The notes under the pieces: generated by a model | The model's input: the letters and a program-made list of their open reading frames with translations, nothing else | Told to the model about the DNA's origin: nothing | The model's database searches: none | Position numbers and translations under genes: made by a program | Origin: Rheum nobile | Lineage: Eukaryota > Streptophyta > Magnoliopsida > Caryophyllales > Polygonaceae | Assembly (NCBI GenBank): GCA_027886185.1 | Contig: WOAB01000226.1 | Location: 186,001 to 250,000, forward strand | Length of the DNA stretch: 64,000 nt | Direction: 5' to 3' | In this document: one piece after another, positions 22,801 to 34,115 of the stretch | How positions within the stretch are numbered: position 1 is the stretch's first letter | Layout of the letters: each line of letters starts with the position of its first letter

Positions 22801-24884
22801 ACTTATATATTCATATGATGGACTATTATCACGGCCGTAACCAAACTCGACCCTAATTACATACCCTGTATTGTTATTGTTGAATCGTTAGTGTGTATGG
22901 TCAGGCAACGATAAGACTTTTTACTAGGCAGCGAAAATACTTAAAAAACATATTAAGGTAACAACACAATTCCTTATAGAGGAAACCAACACGTTGATCA
23001 AGTAAAATCTCTACATCTAGGTGGTTAACTCTGTGAGATTTCAAACGTCTACTTTTGTTATTAAACGACTACAAACAATCAAACAAATAAATGTATCAAA
23101 TCTAGTCACACATTGTAACACCCCCAAATTCTCCCTTGAAAGTATTACCGCCAGTGACCTCAGAATACACGTCTGGGGTCACCCAAGGCTAAATCATTTT
23201 ATAACAACCATATAATAATACAAACTTTATTAAATATCATAAAGATTACCAAATATTATCCAGACCAATGTCATGGTTTTACAACTATTCTCAATCAAAT
23301 ACAAAACCAAATACAGAATTGTTTAACACAACGGAAGTCTTAAAAATTAATAAACGCCATAAAGGGTTTTGATCTGAGCGATCTCACGCCTAGGATCTTC
23401 AACCTTGGAAAACACTTAACCCATCATCTGCCCTCATCATCGTATCCTGGCCTTCACGGAAAGGGAAGTTTACCTGATGTGCCGTATGAGACGGATGACA
23501 CCAGCCAACCATGCAAAGGAAAATAACCGGTTGGTTAGTCTAATGAAAGACTATGCAAGGGTAAAAGTAAAGAGGTTCTAAGTAGTCGTGTTAGGTTACA
23601 CCTGTCGCTTCTCGAGTAATAGCCGATGACGACAGTGAACCTCAACACTTCTACATAAACATAAGAAGAGGTATGAACAAGAGAAGACTCTAAAGAAATG
23701 AGTCTTAAGGGAAATGTATGAAGAGAAGACTCCAAAGAAGTTGAGTCTTTCGGAAACGCATGACAAGTGTTTGGGAACGTTTATGGTTTTCAGACAAGCT
23801 TTTAAAAATGACTTGATCATTTGGGTTCACGATCAACCTCACCGCGCAATGCGAATCCAGATTGGAAAGAGGACTTACTCTAACCGAAGTCTGGGCGGGT
23901 TCTAAGTTGTACTTCTCGCCCGAAGGTTCATTAATTATGTGTATAACCGCACTTATCTTATTTAGTTACAAAACGTATATTCACGTTAAAGCTTTTAATA
24001 TATATATCATCTCGACACGAGAGATATCTTGGGAATTAATCCCGATTGTTGGCACCAACTGTGTGCACCTACCCTGAGTAAGGGTACAATCATGACCAGA
24101 TAGTACTAGGGAAAAATCCTCCTAATACCAGTTATAAAGAAACGACTAGACCTCGCAAGGTACATAGCGTTCCTACGAATACTCGTTCTAACTACACATT
24201 TAAATTCACACATAAATCCACACCAATATCATCACGGTAATAACATGTATAATAGCGTTGTTTCTAACAATATATACAACCTATTATAGATTCATATTTT
24301 ATCACATTTATTAAATCTGTTCCCAAACGAAAACAACACTTCATTCCATTTTAATTAACAATCAAATAATTGATAACTAAAGGAAATATGGAATGATAAG
24401 CAAGAGCGAACCGCCACTTGCCTTAATCTAGACGAATGAAGATGTCGGGTTCCGGGATCTGGAAACTGGAATCCGAATACGGATTCCTACGACGACGTCG
24501 AGACAAAAGACAGAACCCTAAGTTAGATTCGATACGAACACATAAACGATACGAACGTATAAACGATACGAACGAAAAGGAACAAAGGCTAAGCCATGGC
24601 CGTGGATGCCCAAGCCACGATCGTGCTTGCTAAGGCAAGCCGCGATCGCGGTTTGCACATCCGCGGTCACGGAAATCTGGGCAGAGCCGCGGTCGCGGAA
24701 TTCATCCCCGCTGTCGCGGATCTCCCTTCCGACGCGACTCCAACTCGGCTTCGAGGCTTACCGATGACGGCGACGATTACTTCACCACTGCGAACACCAC
24801 CACCATGACGCTTCCAAAACACCTCCGGCGACACCAAAAACTCCAGCGAAACTCCGACGAATGCAAGAACTCCGGCGAGGGCAC

Positions 24885-24991
<107 letters not shown>

Positions 24992-25024
24992 CTGTGGATG
25001 ATGATTCTGGTGCTGGGAGCCCCC

Positions 25025-25032
25025 TATTTATA
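25025..25032 (-). promoter_or_regulatory. TATA box of the solo LTR
   Basis: TATAAATA on the minus strand in the context CCCTATAAATAGGGG, about 365 bp inside the LTR from its outer end. Confidence 0.6.
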
Positions 25033-25825
25033 GGGAAAGGGGAGCTCAACGCCGAGAAAGCCAATCGCTCAAGCTCCCTCACCGGCGGCAGTTACGAACG
25101 TGCCGAAATTCGAACCGGCGAAACGCGGAAGATTTGAAGATGACGATGAACAGCGTTTCCGCGGTCGCGAAAATGCCGCGAGCGCGTCTTTTGCCCTTTG
25201 GTCGCGGGTTTCGTTCAAGGTCATGCTAAATCTTTATTTTTAGCACTTCTAAAAATATTCTAAGACCCAATACACTGACTCAATACACTTAAAACGTATA
25301 TTACTATGTTCAAATAATCTTACTGAGATTACATAAATTTCCCATTATGTCCTTTTTTACAAAATGATAGTTCGGAATTTTTAGGGGTTATTACACACAT
25401 AGTTCCTAGATTACATAGACTTCTAAGCAAGTGATTGCAACCTAACAACCTAAGTATAATCAACGCTAACACAAAGTACTCACACAAAGCTCATACTTTT
25501 GTTCTTCATATGCCTTAGAAATTTTGAATTGCAAAACCTAACACAATGTTAATCTATGTGTATGTCATAGACTAAACCCATATAACCCTAGCAATGCCCC
25601 ATCACATGCCAGCTACTAGGACAATATCATAACTTAGATCTATTTCCATAAATATAATATCATATATCTTAGTCCAAATATATAATTTCTAAACTAAAAA
25701 CTTGGTCAAATCTTCATCATATCTTGAGTGTTGCGACCCAAGAGATCTTCAAGATTTTCTTTTCATATTTAATCAATCTTATCTGAAGTTCCCAAGCGCT
25801 TTTGCTCTTCGTTAAACCTTCTATG

Positions 25826-26085
25826 CTCCCTTCTACGCTCCCTTTAGGTTAAACTTGTTTATTTTACATCCTAAAATATACGCCCTAAATCCTAAAATAT
25901 AAACCATATACCCTAAGCTCTAAACCCTAAAACTATATACTCTAAAACCCTAAACCTTAAACTATAAACCTAAATCTTAAACTATAGACCCTAAATCTTA
26001 ATTCTTAATCTTAATTTAAGGTTTAAAATATAAAAAATAAGCAAGTAAAACCTAAAGGGAGCATAGAAGGGTGCACAATTAGGGA
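25826..26085. repeat. Inverted repeat enclosing degenerate telomere-like motifs
   Basis: A left arm (about 25826-25866, containing gctccctttaggtt) and an inverted right arm (about 26030-26085, containing aacctaaagggagc) enclose about 160 bp of irregular CCCTAAA/CCTTAAA/CCTAAAT units. The telomere-like units are too degenerate for a true telomere. The arms suggest a MITE that captured or grew such repeats. The flanks 25401-25825 and 26086-26320 show no gene. Confidence 0.5.
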
Positions 26086-26334
26086 ACAAAGAATTTGATG
26101 TGTTGTTCCTCAGCGATGTTCCCTTCTCTTTCTTCTTCACAAACGGCACACGGTTCCTTTACTTAGTTCTCGTTTAGTGCATCTATTACCTTGTTGACTA
26201 TTTGTTTATATATTTTTTTGTTTTATTTCACATGATTTCCACTGTTTTTTATACAAATTAAAACTCTCAAAAATAATTATACTATAAACCTAATAATATT
26301 TATTATCATCAAAATCAAAAGAAACGACATAGTG

Positions 26335-27263
26335 TAACTTCAAAAACGCTCCCGAACATGAAACCCTAAACCCATCTGCCGCCGCCGCTCTACCATGAAA
26401 TCCTAAACTCATCCGCCGCCCCTTTACCATGAAATCCATAAAATCTGAGCGATGAAATCAAAATTTCTCCTACACAAACCCCTCTCTAGCAAATCCTTCT
26501 GTATCTTGTCTTCTTGTAGCTTGATTTTTGTCAAATAGATGAAGAACATACCCGGCCTCCATGACCACCCCAAGCAGAACAAGCGACAACATTTTTTGTT
26601 CATTAAAGTGCGCAAGCACAAACACAACAGAGCTCACCAATATCGAGCATCAAATGGGCATGTACCTTGTCAACAACCGGCAACAAAAACCCCCAGAACA
26701 CGATCTCCTCCCATATGGGTGCGCACACCGACACCACCACCGCGTTCAGCCCCTTCGCCACTGGATCCCGAGCCAGGATGGACTACTCCATGCTCGAGAG
26801 GGTCTTAGGGGTCGACGAAAAGGGCGCCTTGGAACCGGTTCTGGTTGACACTCCGACATAGTTTCGAAACGACACCACTTTGACCAGAAATTTGATTTGA
26901 AGAGGGCTTCCTAGTTGCTTTTTGATCTGTCCATTTGACCCGTTTGTGTTGAGATGCACTCTATGAATGGTGAAGCTTTCCTAGATGATGAATCGAGTTG
27001 TAATTCCGGGCTTAATAGAGGATGATCATCCTTTCGATATTTATCTGTGCTTTACTCACCTTATCTCTAGGTTCTATTTGCTTTATCATATACTAGTTTA
27101 TTTCTATGTTGTTGTTTCTTTCTTTCCTTTCTCTTTCTCTTTCTTTGTGGTTGTTGTTTATTCTGTCAATTGGTCTAAATGTTGATTGTTTCTGACTCTC
27201 GAAGTTATATTTTATGTTTTGTTTGTAACTTTAAATCTTTTCTTTATAAAAAAAAAATTTTAT
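26335..27263 (+). pseudogene. Retroposed mRNA-like insert with 13-bp target duplication
   Basis: The 13-mer AAACGACATAGTG occurs exactly at 26322-26334 and 27264-27276. The insert between begins with a GC-rich 5'-UTR-like stretch in which an atgaaa(t/c)cctaaac unit of about 35 bp is repeated near 26358, 26395 and 26429. It ends with a run of ten A at 27248-27257. This is the signature of L1-type retroposition of a polyadenylated transcript. Overlapping short ORFs at 26539-26861 include a segment with SPFATGSRARMDYSMLERVLG, but frame changes interrupt it. I do not recognise the parent gene. The later part (26990-27240) is T-rich and looks like 3' UTR. Confidence 0.65.
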
Positions 27264-27307
27264 AAACGACATAGTGCCCAGAATTATCTTCCATAGCACT
27301 AAGACTT

Positions 27308-27347
27308 CACGTGGGAAAGAATTATGGACCCACCTTTCCACGTCAGC
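27308..27347 (+). promoter_or_regulatory. G-box and TGACGTGG-type elements upstream of the kelch gene
   Basis: A CACGTG G-box lies at 27308-27313 and CCACGTCAGC (TGACGTGG core on the other strand) at 27338-27347. Both are bZIP/bHLH-type sites about 0.3 kb upstream of the probable transcribed region of the F-box/kelch gene. Function is inferred from motif and position only. Confidence 0.4.
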
Positions 27348-27620
27348 AGCCCCGCACGTAGGCTGAAGAAGAAGGAAGCAGCGATTTACTGGTTAACACC
27401 ACTGTACTGCTCAGGCCCCGTTAACTTCTGTATGATAATTTTTCTTTACTTTTTTATAATAAATCCGAATATCCGTTTCTTCTTTATTCCCATTTAAATT
27501 GATGGAAAAACAGAAGCCCCCTCCCCCTTTCCAGAGAAGGTGGATTGGATACTGGAAATGGACAGCTCTTAATCGCCAAATCATGGCCAATTTGCCACGC
27601 TTTCCAGCTATTTCCCCTCT

Positions 27621-27978
27621 GTAAGTGACGGTGATTTTGGTCGCTTTTTCGTTTCCTTTTCTCTGGAACCTCGACCAAGATGGTTCCGGATGTGAAGGAT
27701 TCTTTATCCTCTTTTTTTCTTTTTCTTTTTCTTTTTTGGGTGTTGTTTTAGGTTTCTATATTAAATTGTCGGTTTGTGTTAATTTTTTGCTTTAAGAGGT
27801 GGGTGGTGGATTTACTCTAGCTGTTGGTCCCCCCACTGTTCTTGTGTGGCTGTAATCTATTCCTGATCACTTCAATTCCACCAATTTCTGCCTCAGAATT
27901 TTGCATTTCTGTTTCCCATGACATTGTTGCCTTGGTTGCTTTCTTTGATTGTGTGATCTGAGTAATGGGTAACTGCAG
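27621..27978 (+). other. Probable 5'-UTR intron of the kelch gene
   Basis: A strong donor CTCT/GTAAGTG at 27621 and an acceptor AACTGCAG ending at 27978 enclose a T-rich, intron-like 358 bp. The following exon would lead into the ATG at 28178. It is inferred from splice motifs and composition; no transcript evidence is available. Confidence 0.4.
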
Positions 27979-28177
27979 ATTCTGAAGATCCATTGCTATG
28001 AAAAGAAAAGATTAGGTATTTTGCTTTGTGTCTGATTGTTGTTGAGTAAGAGCAGGAGAGCTTAGAAACTGATTTAGGATTCCCAACTTTGAAATCGGAG
28101 TGCATAGATGAGACACTTTTAGTGAGGTTATCAGGCTTTAGCTAGTTCTGTCCACATAGGCAACACAGAGATCAGAG

Positions 28178-29401
28178 ATGCAAAGGGTTAGGGTTTCTTC
28201 ACAGCAGTCACCAATTCAGAAACTTGGGGAGACCCATTTGTCATCGTCCCCAAAGTTGAGTTTAGCTGCATCAAGATCATGTTGTTGGGCAGATCCGTCT
28301 TCGGATTTGGAGCTATCCATCCGTGGACAGCCACTCATCCCGGGTCTCCCTGATGATGTTGCTCTCAATTGCCTTGTTCGCACCACAGTCGAATCCCACA
28401 CCGCCTGCAGAGCCGTTTGCAAGCAGTGGCACCTCTTGCTTGGCACTAAACCGAGTTTCTTCACTCGAAGAAAGGAGCTCGGGTTCCATGATCCTTGGTT
28501 GTACGTGCACGCCTTCTGCAAGCGCACCGAGAAGCTCCAATGGCGGGTTCTTGATCTCACACACTTCTCCTGGCACACCATCCAATCCATGCCTTGTGTG
28601 AGTAGTAGTGTTTTCCCTCAAGGGTTTAGGTGTGTCTCCATTCCCAGTGAAGGAATACTCTTTGTTTGCGGTGGCATTGTCTTGGATGTCGAATGCCCTC
28701 TTGATTTGGTGCTGAAATACGAGATGCACGCGGATCAGTGGAGTGTGGCGAACAAGATGATCACCGCAAGGTGCTTCTTTGGTGCCGGGTTGATCAATGG
28801 CTCGGTGTATGTAGCCGGGGGGAACAGCGACGAGCTCTCTGAGCTCGACTCAGCCGAGGTTTTGGACCCTGTGAAGGGCAATTGGCGGCGTATAGCGAGC
28901 ATGGGTACGAACATGGCGTCTTATGACTCGGCTGTGCTCGATGGGAAGTTCCTAGTGACAGAAGGCTGGCTGTGGCCTTTCTTTGTGTCTCCTAGAGGCC
29001 AGGTTTACGACCCTGCAACCGACAATTGGGAGACTATGGCAGTCGGCTTGAGGGAAGGGTGGACGGGGTCCAGCGTTGTGGTCTTTGGGCGTCTTTTCGT
29101 CGTCACAGAGCACGAGAGGATGAAGCTGAAAGTGTATGATAAGGATTCTGACTCCTGGGAAACGGTTGACGGCCCTCCATTGCCGGATCAGATCTGCAAG
29201 CCCTTCTCGGCCAATTCTTGTGATTCCAGGATCTTTGTTGTTGGACGGCACCTTCATGTAGCCGTGGGCCATATCTCGAGGATCAAGCAACGAGGCAGTG
29301 ATCAGGAAAAGAGGAGCTTTTCTGTGAGTTGGCGTGTCGTACGTGCTCCTGAGTCGTGGTCTGAACTAACACCATCAACCTCTCAGGTTCTTTTTGCTTA
29401 A
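28178..29401 (+). CDS. F-box/kelch-repeat protein (At1g30090-like)
   Basis: A single uninterrupted 407-codon frame. The F-box is at residues 53-96 (LIPGLPDDVALNCL, then CRAVCKQWHLL), which would bind an ASK/SKP1 subunit of an SCF ubiquitin ligase. Kelch repeats follow from about residue 155 to the C-terminus, with LFVCGG (about 161-166), VYVAGGNSDE (210-219) and a strongly conserved-looking block around TEGWLWPFFVSPRGQVYDP. They would form a propeller that binds the substrate. The N-terminal MQRVRVSSQ start and the C-terminal SQVLFA end fit the intronless At1g30090 subfamily and its usual length of about 400 residues, so the start at 28178 is well supported. The relative SAGL1/At1g55270 belongs to the same broad class but is less like it. 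The substrate is unknown. No sign of damage; base composition is much higher in GC than the surrounding spacer. Confidence 0.94.
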   Translation: MQRVRVSSQQSPIQKLGETHLSSSPKLSLAASRSCCWADPSSDLELSIRGQPLIPGLPDDVALNCLVRTTVESHTACRAVCKQWHLLLGTKPSFFTRRKELGFHDPWLYVHAFCKRTEKLQWRVLDLTHFSWHTIQSMPCVSSSVFPQGFRCVSIPSEGILFVCGGIVLDVECPLDLVLKYEMHADQWSVANKMITARCFFGAGLINGSVYVAGGNSDELSELDSAEVLDPVKGNWRRIASMGTNMASYDSAVLDGKFLVTEGWLWPFFVSPRGQVYDPATDNWETMAVGLREGWTGSSVVVFGRLFVVTEHERMKLKVYDKDSDSWETVDGPPLPDQICKPFSANSCDSRIFVVGRHLHVAVGHISRIKQRGSDQEKRSFSVSWRVVRAPESWSELTPSTSQVLFA

Positions 29402-30950
29402 GTGTGTCTTTTGAATGATTCTATTGTATGCTGTTATGAAAGCGTTCATATGATGTCAAATTACTTGCAATGAGCTATACTATTACTATACCATGAAATT
29501 TTATATGCAAAATTGAAAACTTTGAGCTAAAAAATTGTTGTACTATTTCTAAGTTTGTGCTGCTTTATACCAATTATAAGTGAGCAGTTCCTTTTAAAAC
29601 TGCTTTTGCATTTGGTTTTATGGTACCATAGATGTTGTACAACTTGAAGCTCAGAGTTATCATAGTATTGTTTCAGAATCGCACACGTTTTGCAGACGAA
29701 ATGCTTCCGTTTGTAGCTCATCGCAAGGATTACCATATAATTAGTTTTAAGAATTGAGAAATGTCCCAAAAATGTTGTGATCTTATACACTGTGCGGATA
29801 TGGACATAAGGATATTCAGTATGACAATGATCTCCTTGAAAGAGAGTAATCCTAGCAGGTACTAACATCAAGGGCGCGTTTGGATCGTAAGGATTGAGCA
29901 GCAGATAACTTTACCCGTATGAAAGATTTAGCCAGCAGTTTTTGAACATTTGGATTTGAATCCTGTCACTACTATTTATTTAGTGTTTTCAATGTGGCAT
30001 ACTCTTGTTCATAACTTAGTTTTTAAGATGCTGGCAAAGATCCTCCGAAGTTTGTTCAAGTTCTTGCATATAATTCATATCTCTGTACTCAGCTGCAGAA
30101 GAGCCTGGAATGAATTGAGAATTGGATTCATATTGGTGCTCTAGTATTTTCAGGGAAGGAATTGGGATAATGAAAAAACCCTGTTTCAAGCAGAAATTGG
30201 ATGTTAAAAATGCATGGATTTAGCTCAGTACAAATGTACAATTCATTCATCTACAGGTGCAGCGACAAACATTTATAGATACTTGTATTTGAAAGGGAAC
30301 TAGATTTTGTGATAGTAGTTCTAATCTTAAAATTTTCCAATCCTCCTTGACCATTAGATTTGGTTGTGTGAAGATAAAATTAAAGAGTAAAGATATCCTG
30401 TCAAATGATGCACTTGCCAAATAAATAGAGGGTATTTGGACTGTGGAAATGCCATATATACACTTTTGTTGGCCCATTTGTATATACAAGGAGGTTGATG
30501 ATAGGATTTTCAATATGTCGAATCATAGATAGATTGTATTGTCAAATATTCTCAACTTCATTTGACAAGCATGCATCTTGTGATTACGAGTCTAATGACC
30601 TTAGTGTCTCCTATAAATACAAAAATAAAATAGTATTTGCTAATAAATTACCTAATTGGATATAAAGAAGAAGGCGATTCAGATCAAATTCACCTATATA
30701 AAAGGTATTGAAAATACAAATATATAATATGACTTTTTTTAACTATATGTAAACGGACACAAATTTCCATATTTGACAAATACTATAACAATAATTACTC
30801 ATATTATTACTATACTTTTTTAAAAGTTAATTTATTAATTTTAAATTTTAACTTATGATTAGCACCGAAAAAGCCACGGAATAGAACATTTTTATTTGAA
30901 ATAATGCAGCACAAATAAGCATTATTTAATTTATTTATTTTGAGCAGAAG
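29402..30950. other. Intergenic region between the kelch and OEP7-like genes
   Basis: The first few hundred bases are probably the 3' UTR of the kelch gene. The rest is AT-rich with no ORF I can support and no clear repeat boundary. Confidence 0.5.
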
Positions 30951-30953
30951 CAT

Positions 30954-30961
30954 TATATAAA
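30954..30961 (+). promoter_or_regulatory. TATA box of the OEP7-like gene
   Basis: TATATAAA about 110 bp upstream of the ATG at 31072; spacing gives a leader of roughly 80 nt. Confidence 0.5.
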
Positions 30962-31071
30962 GTACAACACAACGTAAGGTTTCCCATTGGCGTTTCATTT
31001 CAAGACGCTCACCACCACAGAACAGTCGATCACCAACGAGGCGGGGAGAGATTCTGGAAAAGCGGGCGGGG

Positions 31072-31299
31072 ATGGGGGCCTTGACAGCGGCGGCGATAGC
31101 GGTGGCGGGGTTGGTGTTGGGATGGGTGGCGATCGAGATAGCCTGCAAGCCTTGTCTCGAGACAGGCCGTGAAGCCATCGATCGATCTCTCAATCCCGAT
31201 TACGATCCCGACGACGACGACAACAGAATTCGAGCCCCTCTCAATTCTGGCGCCGATGATGCCGCAGATTCGACCGCCCAACCTTCCAAGACAATCTGA
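31072..31299 (+). CDS. OEP7: OEP7-like chloroplast outer-envelope protein
   Basis: A 75-residue protein with one N-terminal hydrophobic segment (about residues 4-25, AAIAVAGLVLGWVAIEIA) followed at once by a basic/Pro flank (CKPC) and an acidic, hydrophilic tail (DPDDDD at about 46-51). The pattern LGWxAIEIAxKP followed by a DPDD-type tail is characteristic of OEP7/E6.7 signal-anchored proteins. These insert directly into the chloroplast outer envelope without a cleaved transit peptide; the hydrophobic segment plus its positive flank is the targeting signal. Length fits the family (about 60-80 residues). The start is the first ATG of the frame, downstream of a TATA box at 30954. No intron is needed. 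The main uncertainty is the smallness of the protein; the motif match is specific. Confidence 0.82.
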   Translation: MGALTAAAIAVAGLVLGWVAIEIACKPCLETGREAIDRSLNPDYDPDDDDNRIRAPLNSGADDAADSTAQPSKTI

Positions 31300-31711
31300 T
31301 TTGTTCTTGTTTCCCAATTTGCTTGTAGTAGAAATCAGCGATCCACAATTCGGAATTCGTGTTGACTGTTGATCTTCGTCTGTGAACGGCATCAGGTGAT
31401 TTAAAATCTTGCATTCTGAGATCACCTTCCTCTGTCATTGAGGGATTCGCATTTTGTGGATTTTAGGGTTTGAGGATTTGGTACTTTTTGCATTTTGGTG
31501 TGCAATTCGAGAAATTTGTAGGTTGATACTTGATACTGAGATCATGTTGCTTTTTTGGGGGGGAAAACTATGTTGCTTATAACCCTCTTATTTGCATTGT
31601 TTCAGTCTTTCGTTTGATTGGTAAAGACTCATATGCTATGAAATAATTGAGGAATAATTTGCTCATCAAATTGTATCAGTTGTAATTTCTCTTTGCCGGT
31701 TATGTATGCAG

Positions 31712-32485
31712 AGGCGGAACTGAGGGGGTCCAGGGGGGCTCGTGCCTCCTCTTTACCTTTAGTGTTGAGTATATGTTTTTATTATAGTATTCATATTTTG
31801 TAAAAGAGAGTTAGCTCAGTGGTCTTGTCTCTGTTGTTTAGTTTATGAGTTTCGTGTTTGAACCTCAAGCCCAACATCTTTAATTTTCTTTACCTACTTC
31901 CTAGCTTCACTTTTATCCCTTATGTTTTTTGCTATCAATCTATCATCATTACTTTTCTTATGAAATATTAAGCTGGTGTGTAGATATATAATTTGTTATT
32001 AAATATATAATAATTAAGTATATCATTAATTAGTATATTATAATAATATATATTAATTATAATGTTTTATTATTATTGGTTGACATTAAAATAATTTGTT
32101 TCTTAACAAAGATGTACTGGTCTCTATCAAAATCCCTATTTACAAATAAGTATTAATTTATAAAAATCAATGTAAAATATATATTATGGATAATGCATCA
32201 TCTACATGTAACAATACCCTCTAAATTATTAGCATGATTAGTTTTAGTATATTTTTGAAAAGTTAAATATCGGACTATATCTATATCTAAAAAATATAAT
32301 AAATCTTGTAAATATATATAAGATAACTTTAATGTGTTATGTTAAAGACTATATACGAAAATAATTACATAGTTCATATTCTTTTATTAATGATGATTAT
32401 ATCCAATCGAATATCTTAAACTCTTCCGATCCGTCCTACACAATGTGCCTCCCCCTCTCCCTTTTAAATTTTCCTGGTTCTGTCA
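31712..32485. repeat. TIR-like element with tRNA-type A and B boxes
   Basis: The left end (aggcggaactgagggggtcc) and the inverted right end (ggttctgtcac in plus orientation, preceded by gcctccccctctccc) resemble the GGCGGAGCCAGG-type termini of a common plant repeat. Just inside the left end, TTAGCTCAGTGG (31811-31822) and GTTTGAACC (31856-31864) match the A and B boxes of a tRNA-type pol III promoter at normal spacing. There is no foldable tRNA. The middle is AT-rich. Confidence 0.4.
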
Positions 32486-32844
32486 CTATATGTATGTGAT
32501 CATGCTAATATTGTAACCCTAGAATTTGATAAGCAATTTACTCATTCATCTGTAAAGTAACGAAAACAGGGAAGGTATGAACTATTAAACATTTATTTTG
32601 AAATGTAAACTGACTGCCACGTCTAGGGAACTTATTACATAAAATTTTAGCCCTGTCTTCAATGAACAAGTTGGTTCCATGTCCAAAAGTCTAGTTCGAA
32701 TCCTCTTGATGTCGAGAGATTCAAGTTTGAATCTTCTTGGGAGCATAAAGTTGCTTGTGAGCCATAAATTCTACCCCTTATTTGCTCACGCATTATCTGA
32801 TCCCGATTTCTAGAACTAAATTCTTTTTCCACTAATTAAGGCGG

Positions 32845-33236
32845 CTACTATATGCACTACGTTTTTTGAACTTTCACACTACATTTCTCTACGCATGTAT
32901 CTGGCGTACGTCAAATTTCTGCATAGAGGAGAAAATTTCTCTATGCAGGTATATTACGTACGCAAGATACATGTGTAGAGATAGAATATGATTATTTGAG
33001 ATATGGAGTTGGGGGCATTTTTTGGAATTGGGCTTCCTGAAAACAACAAAGTGAATAACATATTTTTTTAAATCTGCATTTGACTCTAGTAATAAACGTT
33101 ATCAAATAATCAAGGTTACATGACAATAAATTTGTTTGTATCATGAGGTTTCAATATACTTTTATTCATGTAAATTTCTTCACCAATTTATTTGATATTA
33201 ATTGTTTGTTATTATTATTATCGAAAATCACATATA
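32845..33236 (+). repeat. Left inverted arm of the foldback structure
   Basis: Complementary along its length to 38651-39052, including the segments cacatttctctacgca-type, gcatttgactctagtaata and ttcatgtaaatttcttcacc, with small indels. Confidence 0.8.
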
Positions 33237-34115
33237 ACTATGGTTATATCTTATAACTATAAGGATATAATCAAATTGGATATATCTATAAGGATATAAC
33301 CAAATTAAAAATAACTATACTATATAATCATAGTATATAACTATATAATATAACCATAGTATATAACTATATAATATAATATATGATGTAACTATAGTAT
33401 ATAACTATAGAATATAATCAAATTGGATATAACTATAAGATATAAGATATAATATAGCCATAATATATAACTATAAGATATAATCATAATATATAACTAT
33501 ATGATATAACCATAGTATATAACTATATAATATAATATAGGATATAACCAAAGTATATAACTATAGGATATAACGATATGATATAACCAAATTGGATATA
33601 ACTATACGATATAACCATAGTATATAATTATAGGATATACCCATAAGATATAACTATACGATATAACCATAATATATAACTATATGATATAACCATAGTA
33701 TATAACTAAATGATATAACCATAGGATATAACTATAGGATATAACCATAAGATATAACCAAATTGAATATAACTATAAGATATAACCATAGTATATAACT
33801 ATAGGATATAATCATAGTATAAAACTAAAGGATATAACTATAATATATAACCATAGTATATAACCATAAAATATAACCATAAAATATAACTAAATTGGAT
33901 ATAACTATAAGATATAACCATAATATATAACTATAGGATATAACCATAGTATATAACTAAATGATATAACCATAAGATATAACCAAATTGGATATAACTA
34001 TAAGATATAACCATAGTATATAAGTTATATACTATGGTTATATCTTATAGTTATATCCAATTTGGTTATATCTTATAGTTATACTATGGTTATATCTTAT
34101 AGTTATATCCTCTAC
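33237..34115 (+). repeat. 13-bp minisatellite array, left block
   Basis: Tandem ATAACCATAGTAT/ATAACTATAAGAT-type units, the complement of the right-block monomer, run from 33237 to about 34022. The orientation then flips for the last 90 bp. Roughly 65 monomers in all. Confidence 0.85.
33983..34065. repeat. Perfect palindrome, 40-bp arms, 3-nt spacer
   Basis: 33983-34022 is the exact reverse complement of 34026-34065, separated by AGT. It marks the point where the minisatellite reverses direction. Confidence 0.9.

Noticed and set aside
25860..26020. Interstitial telomere
   Set aside because: Units are too irregular (CCTTAAA, CCTAAAT and CCCTAAG mixed) and are enclosed by inverted arms; called a MITE-like repeat instead.
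26539..26861. Three overlapping ORFs as functional genes
   Set aside because: They lie inside a retroposed insert with frame changes; no single frame covers the apparent coding part.
28216..28729. Minus-strand ORFs over the kelch gene
   Set aside because: Antisense shadows of a strongly supported CDS.
31801..31880. tRNA gene
   Set aside because: A and B boxes are present, but no acceptor or anticodon stem can be formed.
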